Of a DNA stretch of 64,000 bases, positions 60,385 through 64,000 are shown piece after piece; position 1 is the stretch's first letter, and each line of letters opens with the position of its first letter. Below the pieces are notes generated by a model. It saw only the letters and a list, made by a program, of their open reading frames with translations, did no database searches and was not told the DNA's origin. Source of the stretch: Rhodospirillaceae bacterium (GTDB taxonomy: Bacteria; Pseudomonadota; Alphaproteobacteria; MPNO01; UBA2964). The translations under genes and the position numbers were made by a program. The stretch lies in assembly GCA_002720855.1 (NCBI GenBank), contig PBIN01000005.1:124001-188000 (forward strand), in the 5' to 3' direction.

Positions 60385-60942
60385 ATGCGCATTTTCGTGT
60401 TCGCGGGCTCGCTGCGGAAGGATTCAGTAAATAAAAAACTCGCCGGACTCATATCCCAAAAACTTGAGGGGCTGGGCGCAGAGGTCGACTTTGCGGATTT
60501 CAGAGAGTTTGAAATGCCGCTCTACGACAATGACATCGAACAATCCGATGGACTGCCTGCGGGTGCACAGGGTTTGGCCGACCGAATTTCTGCATCAGAT
60601 GCATTTGTAATCGTGACACCTGAATACAATCACAGCATTCCGGGGCCGCTCAAAAATGCGATCGATTGGATTTCCCGGATACGGCCTTACCCGACGGCTG
60701 GGAAAATTTGTTTCCTCGCGTCAGCCGCGCCAAGCATGGTAGGCGGCTCTCGTGCAGTTATTGCGCTGAGACCGGTTTTGTCCCCGATGGGGGCGTGGCT
60801 ATCCGGCGACAGTTTTTCATTGGCCCAGGCCAATCAGGCGTTTGATGATAATGGCGGACTGGCAAATGCCGATATCGAAAAGTTGCTCGATGGCATGCTT
60901 GACCGTTTCGTTAAAGTGAGCGCTTCCGCCCAGACCAGCTAA
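60385..60942 (+). CDS. NADPH-dependent FMN reductase
   Basis: A 185-residue flavodoxin-like reductase. The FMN phosphate loop is FAGSLRKDSVNKKLA (about 6–20). The active-site segment TPEYNHSIPGPLKNAIDWISR and the SAAPSMVGGSRAVIALRPVL stretch match NADPH-FMN reductase/chromate-reductase-like proteins. ATG 60385 has AGGAAGG nine bases upstream; a TTG at 60379 would be too close. It lies 21 bases before the ligase gene and is probably in its operon; it could supply reduced flavin. Confidence 0.93.
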   Translation: MRIFVFAGSLRKDSVNKKLAGLISQKLEGLGAEVDFADFREFEMPLYDNDIEQSDGLPAGAQGLADRISASDAFVIVTPEYNHSIPGPLKNAIDWISRIRPYPTAGKICFLASAAPSMVGGSRAVIALRPVLSPMGAWLSGDSFSLAQANQAFDDNGGLANADIEKLLDGMLDRFVKVSASAQTS

Positions 60943-60963
60943 CACGATTGCAAAGCGTATCAA

Positions 60964-62550
60964 ATGGATCTCGGTACCGCCTTTGATGCGTCCGTCGCCC
61001 GGCAGCCCGGGGCACTGGCTTTTGTCGATGGCGAATTGCGGCGTGACTTTGCGTCATGGCAGAAGGAAATCCGGTGTGTCGCTGGTGGTCTGTCTGCAAT
61101 GGGGCTGCAAGCCGATGATCGTTTGGTTTGCATCATGGCGAACCGCTATGAAATGGCGACGCTTTACTGGGCCTGCCAAATGTTGGGCGCCGTTTTCACG
61201 CCCTTCAATTGGCGCGCAACAACAAACGATATTGCATTCATACTTGAGGACGCCGACCCTCAGATTGTAGCGTTCGATGATTCTTGCGACGAAGCAGTGC
61301 AGTCAGCGTTGGGCGGATTCAACTTTTCTGAGGACGCGTTGGTAACTGCAGGAGTCGATCTTCCTGGAATCGCCTTTGCCAAGCTTCTGAAATCAGACCC
61401 CGTCAATAGTCCCGTCGGAGCACGAGACGAAGATATCTGTCTCATGCTCTATACCTCTGGCACAACGGGGAAACCAAAAGGAGTGCCGCGGTCGCACCGT
61501 GCCGAACGGACGGCGGCGGCATCTGTCATCGCACATCTTCGATATCGGTTTGGCGATTGCGCTCTCGGCGTTATGCCGCTGTTTCACACGATGGGTATCC
61601 GTATTCTGCTGTGCTCGATGATGATAAACGGTGCGCTTATCAATATGCGGGGCTTTAACGGCGCAGCGGCACTCAAGCTGATCGAAGATGAAAACATAAA
61701 TTCTCTGTTTTTGGTGCCGACTATGTTTCACGACATGCTGGCCCAGGAGACATTCGCGACCGATGCGATGTCTTCGGTTCAAAATATCGCCTATGCCGGG
61801 ATGTCTATGACCAGCGAACTCGAACAGCGCTGTGTTGAACGATTTCAGCCAGAAATTTTTGCGAACTATTACGGTTCAAGCGAAATATTTACCTTCTCCG
61901 TTTGTGACCACCTTGACCGGAAACCGGGTAGCGCTGGTTGGCCGGGGATCAATCAAAAAATTCGTGTTGTTCGAGCGGATGCCGATGGCGGGGCAATGCC
62001 AAACGAAACTTTATCGCCGAACGAAATAGGCGAGGTCATTGCGACAATGGAGAGTCCGGAAGCCTTTCGAGGCTATTGGAAACGACCGGATGCTGATGAG
62101 AAGGCGATCCGCGATGGTTGGTACTTTACCGGCGATCTCGGCTATTTTGACGAGGACGGCGAGCTCTTTCTGGCCGGTCGTATAGACGACATGATCATTT
62201 CCGGAGGTGAAAACATTCACCCCGAAGAAGTGGAGGATACATTGTCAGATTGCGACCTTGTCTCTACGGCTGCAGTCGTTGGGTTACCCGATGAAAGATG
62301 GGGACAAAAGGTGGTTGCCTTTATCGAAGCGGCCAGCGAAAAAGCAGGAGCAAAGGCATTGGACGAATTTTGTACGAATTCGGCGCTTGCGCGATTTAAG
62401 CGGCCGAAGGCCTATGTCTTTGTTGAAGCTTTGCCAAAATCGGCATCCGGCAAGTTGCTAAGGCGACATTTGCGGGATGGTGATTATGTCGTATCGCCAA
62501 AGTTTGATAGTACACTTCAAGAGTTGGATTCAAAGGAAAGAGAAGAATGA
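60964..62550 (+). CDS. Acyl-CoA synthetase (AMP-forming)
   Basis: A 528-residue ANL-superfamily ligase. The AMP-binding motif is MLYTSGTTGKPKGVPRSHR (about 161–179), then NYYGSSEIFTF, YFTGDLGYFDEDGELFLAGRIDDMIISGGENIHPEEVEDTL (hinge and A8 motif), and the C-terminal catalytic Lys in PKSASGKLLRRHLR. The substrate acid is unknown; the adjacent crotonase gene suggests a beta-oxidation-like or aromatic-acid route. Its stop overlaps the next start by 4 bases. Confidence 0.94.
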   Translation: MDLGTAFDASVARQPGALAFVDGELRRDFASWQKEIRCVAGGLSAMGLQADDRLVCIMANRYEMATLYWACQMLGAVFTPFNWRATTNDIAFILEDADPQIVAFDDSCDEAVQSALGGFNFSEDALVTAGVDLPGIAFAKLLKSDPVNSPVGARDEDICLMLYTSGTTGKPKGVPRSHRAERTAAASVIAHLRYRFGDCALGVMPLFHTMGIRILLCSMMINGALINMRGFNGAAALKLIEDENINSLFLVPTMFHDMLAQETFATDAMSSVQNIAYAGMSMTSELEQRCVERFQPEIFANYYGSSEIFTFSVCDHLDRKPGSAGWPGINQKIRVVRADADGGAMPNETLSPNEIGEVIATMESPEAFRGYWKRPDADEKAIRDGWYFTGDLGYFDEDGELFLAGRIDDMIISGGENIHPEEVEDTLSDCDLVSTAAVVGLPDERWGQKVVAFIEAASEKAGAKALDEFCTNSALARFKRPKAYVFVEALPKSASGKLLRRHLRDGDYVVSPKFDSTLQELDSKEREE

Positions 62551-63359
62551 GCAAAAACTACGCCGCTGAACGGGGCGCCTTATTAGAAAATCTGGATGGA
62601 CTCCGCGTTGAAGTCGATGCTGACAAAAATATAGGTTATCTGATCCTGGATCGGCCGCCGCTGAATATCGTTTCCTATACTGGCCGATCCCAAATCCGGG
62701 CCATTATCGAAGCCATGGATGAAGACGATGATGTCGGTGTAATTGTCATACGAGGCGAGGGGGGAACGTACACTTCGGGCGGTGACGTAAAGAGTTTTCC
62801 CGACATTCCCTTTGATGGCATGTCTGATCTTGCCTGGAATATTGGAGCACCCGAACGTTGCACCAAACCCGTGATCGCCGCGCTCGAAAAATACGCCTTT
62901 GGTGTCGGGTTTGAGTTGGCAATGGCATGCGATTTCCGGTTGGCCACAAAAGACACGCTGGTTGCGCTTCCGGAGATCAATCTCGGTGAAATGCCGGGTT
63001 CAGGCGGAAGCGTTCGCGTCGTCAAAATTGCCGGTCTGACACGCGCCAAAGATATGGTGATGCTCGGCAAAAGAATTCCTGCTCCTCAAGCAAAGGAATG
63101 GGGGTTGATTACAGAAGTCGCAGAGGATTCTGACGCACTGACCGCCTTGATCGAGCAATATGCTGCTGACTTGAATGCTAAAGCGCCATTGGCGTTGCGG
63201 GCATTGAAACGGGTGCTGAATTCGGTTTACGACACGAGCCTTAAAGTCGCCTTGGATATCGAGGGTCATTCATACGAGAAACTCAGGTCGACACAGGATT
63301 ACAAGGAAGGTATTGACGCCTTCGCGGAAAAACGTAAACCGAATTACACTGGCAATTGA
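62547..63359 (+). CDS. Enoyl-CoA hydratase/isomerase family protein
   Basis: A 270-residue crotonase-fold protein. Both acid positions are evident: FGVGFELAMACDFRLA (first Glu, CoA oxyanion region) and LPEINLGEMPGSGGSVRVVKIAG (second Glu). The CoA site TYTSGGDVKSFP and the C-terminal YKEGIDAFAEKRKPNYTGN are typical. GVGFE in place of GGGCE is a minor variant. It overlaps the ligase by ATGA, so the two enzymes are coupled and probably act in sequence on the same acyl-CoA. Confidence 0.93.
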   Translation: MSKNYAAERGALLENLDGLRVEVDADKNIGYLILDRPPLNIVSYTGRSQIRAIIEAMDEDDDVGVIVIRGEGGTYTSGGDVKSFPDIPFDGMSDLAWNIGAPERCTKPVIAALEKYAFGVGFELAMACDFRLATKDTLVALPEINLGEMPGSGGSVRVVKIAGLTRAKDMVMLGKRIPAPQAKEWGLITEVAEDSDALTALIEQYAADLNAKAPLALRALKRVLNSVYDTSLKVALDIEGHSYEKLRSTQDYKEGIDAFAEKRKPNYTGN

Positions 63360-63377
63360 TCCGGTCTAAGGTAATCT

Positions 63378-63971
63378 TCAGATAATCGGAATTTCGGAAT
63401 CTTCTTCGGTCGATTCTTCCGAAACCCCGCCATTTTGCAGTCCGGTATCGACAAGGGCAGCGGATAGCTCTTCCGTCGGTGAGAAAGACGTCAATTCATT
63501 TTGCACCTCCTGCTCCGCAACAGGATCAATTATCTGCGGTACCGCCGGTTGCGCAATAATGACAGTGTTTGGCGGCACGAAGACCTGAGAAACGCCGACT
63601 CCGCACAATACGCCAAAGACAACGGCAGCGGCAGCGGCGCGCAACCAGGTTCCATTCGATCGTGGATACCACTTTGCAATCGCAATGATAACATTCCGGT
63701 TTTCATTCGCCGCGGTAGGTTTTAGTCCGTCCGCAATTTCCAAAACGCCTTCTCTGAGTTCCGAAGAAATTTCTGGTGTTGGCAAAGAATCAAGCGCGGT
63801 ATCCAGCGCAGCGGCATCGCGAATGATTTCCTCCGCTTCCGGCGATGTGGCGATCAATGCCTCGGCAAGTGCGCGTTCCTGATCTGGCCACTTTTCGGGC
63901 GAGGCGCCATAGGCTGCGATCAATTCCCGAAAGCGGTCAAATGTCATAGGTTTGATTTCATCTGACATCAT
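63378..63971 (-). CDS. Putative single-pass anti-sigma/sensor protein
   Basis: A 197-residue protein. The cytosolic part (about 1–100) is helical and acidic (TFDRFRELIAAYGASPEKWPDQERALAEAL), followed by one membrane segment (about 110–128, WLRAAAAAVVFGVLCGVGVSQVF) and a short, acidic, Pro/Glu/Ser-rich periplasmic tail. This topology resembles anti-sigma factors paired with ECF sigma factors; the partner should lie just past the right edge, not visible here. ATG 63971 has AGGAG nearby; the next ATG at 63968 is also possible. Confidence 0.65.
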   Translation of the reverse strand: MMSDEIKPMTFDRFRELIAAYGASPEKWPDQERALAEALIATSPEAEEIIRDAAALDTALDSLPTPEISSELREGVLEIADGLKPTAANENRNVIIAIAKWYPRSNGTWLRAAAAAVVFGVLCGVGVSQVFVPPNTVIIAQPAVPQIIDPVAEQEVQNELTSFSPTEELSAALVDTGLQNGGVSEESTEEDSEIPII

Positions 63972-64000
63972 CGTTCTCCTAGTAATTCTATTGCCTGGGG

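Overview
The window looks like chromosome from a free-living alphaproteobacterium of the Rhodospirillales/Kiloniellales type with moderate GC. Supporting gene neighbourhoods are NDUFA12–mlaD–DUF2155–aat–accC–accB–aroQ, amiC–PBP1A–prfB(+1 frameshift)–bolA next to rne, anmK/tyrS, and Rrf2–cysteine desulfurase–ferredoxin–mnmA–tRNA-Met. I see no phage, CRISPR array, rRNA or complete insertion sequence. The only transposase-like gene is a single-copy REP-type Y1 protein.

Layout. 1–2.3 kb: a minus-strand gene open to the left edge, homologous to B12-dependent ribonucleotide reductase (NrdJ) but without the active-site residues. 2.7–7.6 kb: envelope, respiratory-complex-assembly and fatty-acid/shikimate genes. 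7.8–9.3 kb: two small tail-anchored paralogues around a PAS protein. 9.4–15.3 kb: a PLP decarboxylase, maleylacetoacetate isomerase, M48 protease, a divergent gamma-glutamyltransferase lipoprotein and an aminotransferase. 15.3–26.3 kb: rne, amiC, PBP1A, prfB, bolA, a RAYT-like gene, a DUF455 gene with an apparent ATT start, bcp and a YciI protein. 26.4–40.3 kb: glnE, a 1036-residue AsmA-like protein, tyrS, a TauD-type dioxygenase, anmK, an iron–sulfur/thiolation cluster and tRNA-Met(CAU).

40.3–49.5 kb is the most accessory-looking part. It has a PhyH-family protein whose iron-binding HxD motif reads HQA, a four-gene hydrolase/SDR operon in which the second SDR lacks the catalytic Tyr, a LysR regulator with two palindromes, and three tandem NMT1/THI5-fold proteins with no signal peptide and no transporter genes. 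The third copy carries an in-frame TAA. 49.6–56.7 kb: ispG, a DMT exporter, a membrane sulfatase-like protein, arfB, msrB, and a DUF6165/TPR pair in which the TPR gene appears shortened by a TGG-to-TGA change. 56.9–64 kb: an NmrA-like oxidoreductase, three tandem DUF1989 (urea carboxylase-associated) genes behind a tail-anchored GNAT, then an FMN reductase–acyl-CoA ligase–enoyl-CoA hydratase operon and a probable anti-sigma/sensor protein.

The recurring theme is paralogues that keep the fold but have changed catalytic or ligand residues (NrdJ-like, GGT-like, RAYT, Rrf2, PhyH, SDR), plus two tandem gene triplets. All family assignments come from reading the translated sequence and remembered family motifs; no database search was possible.
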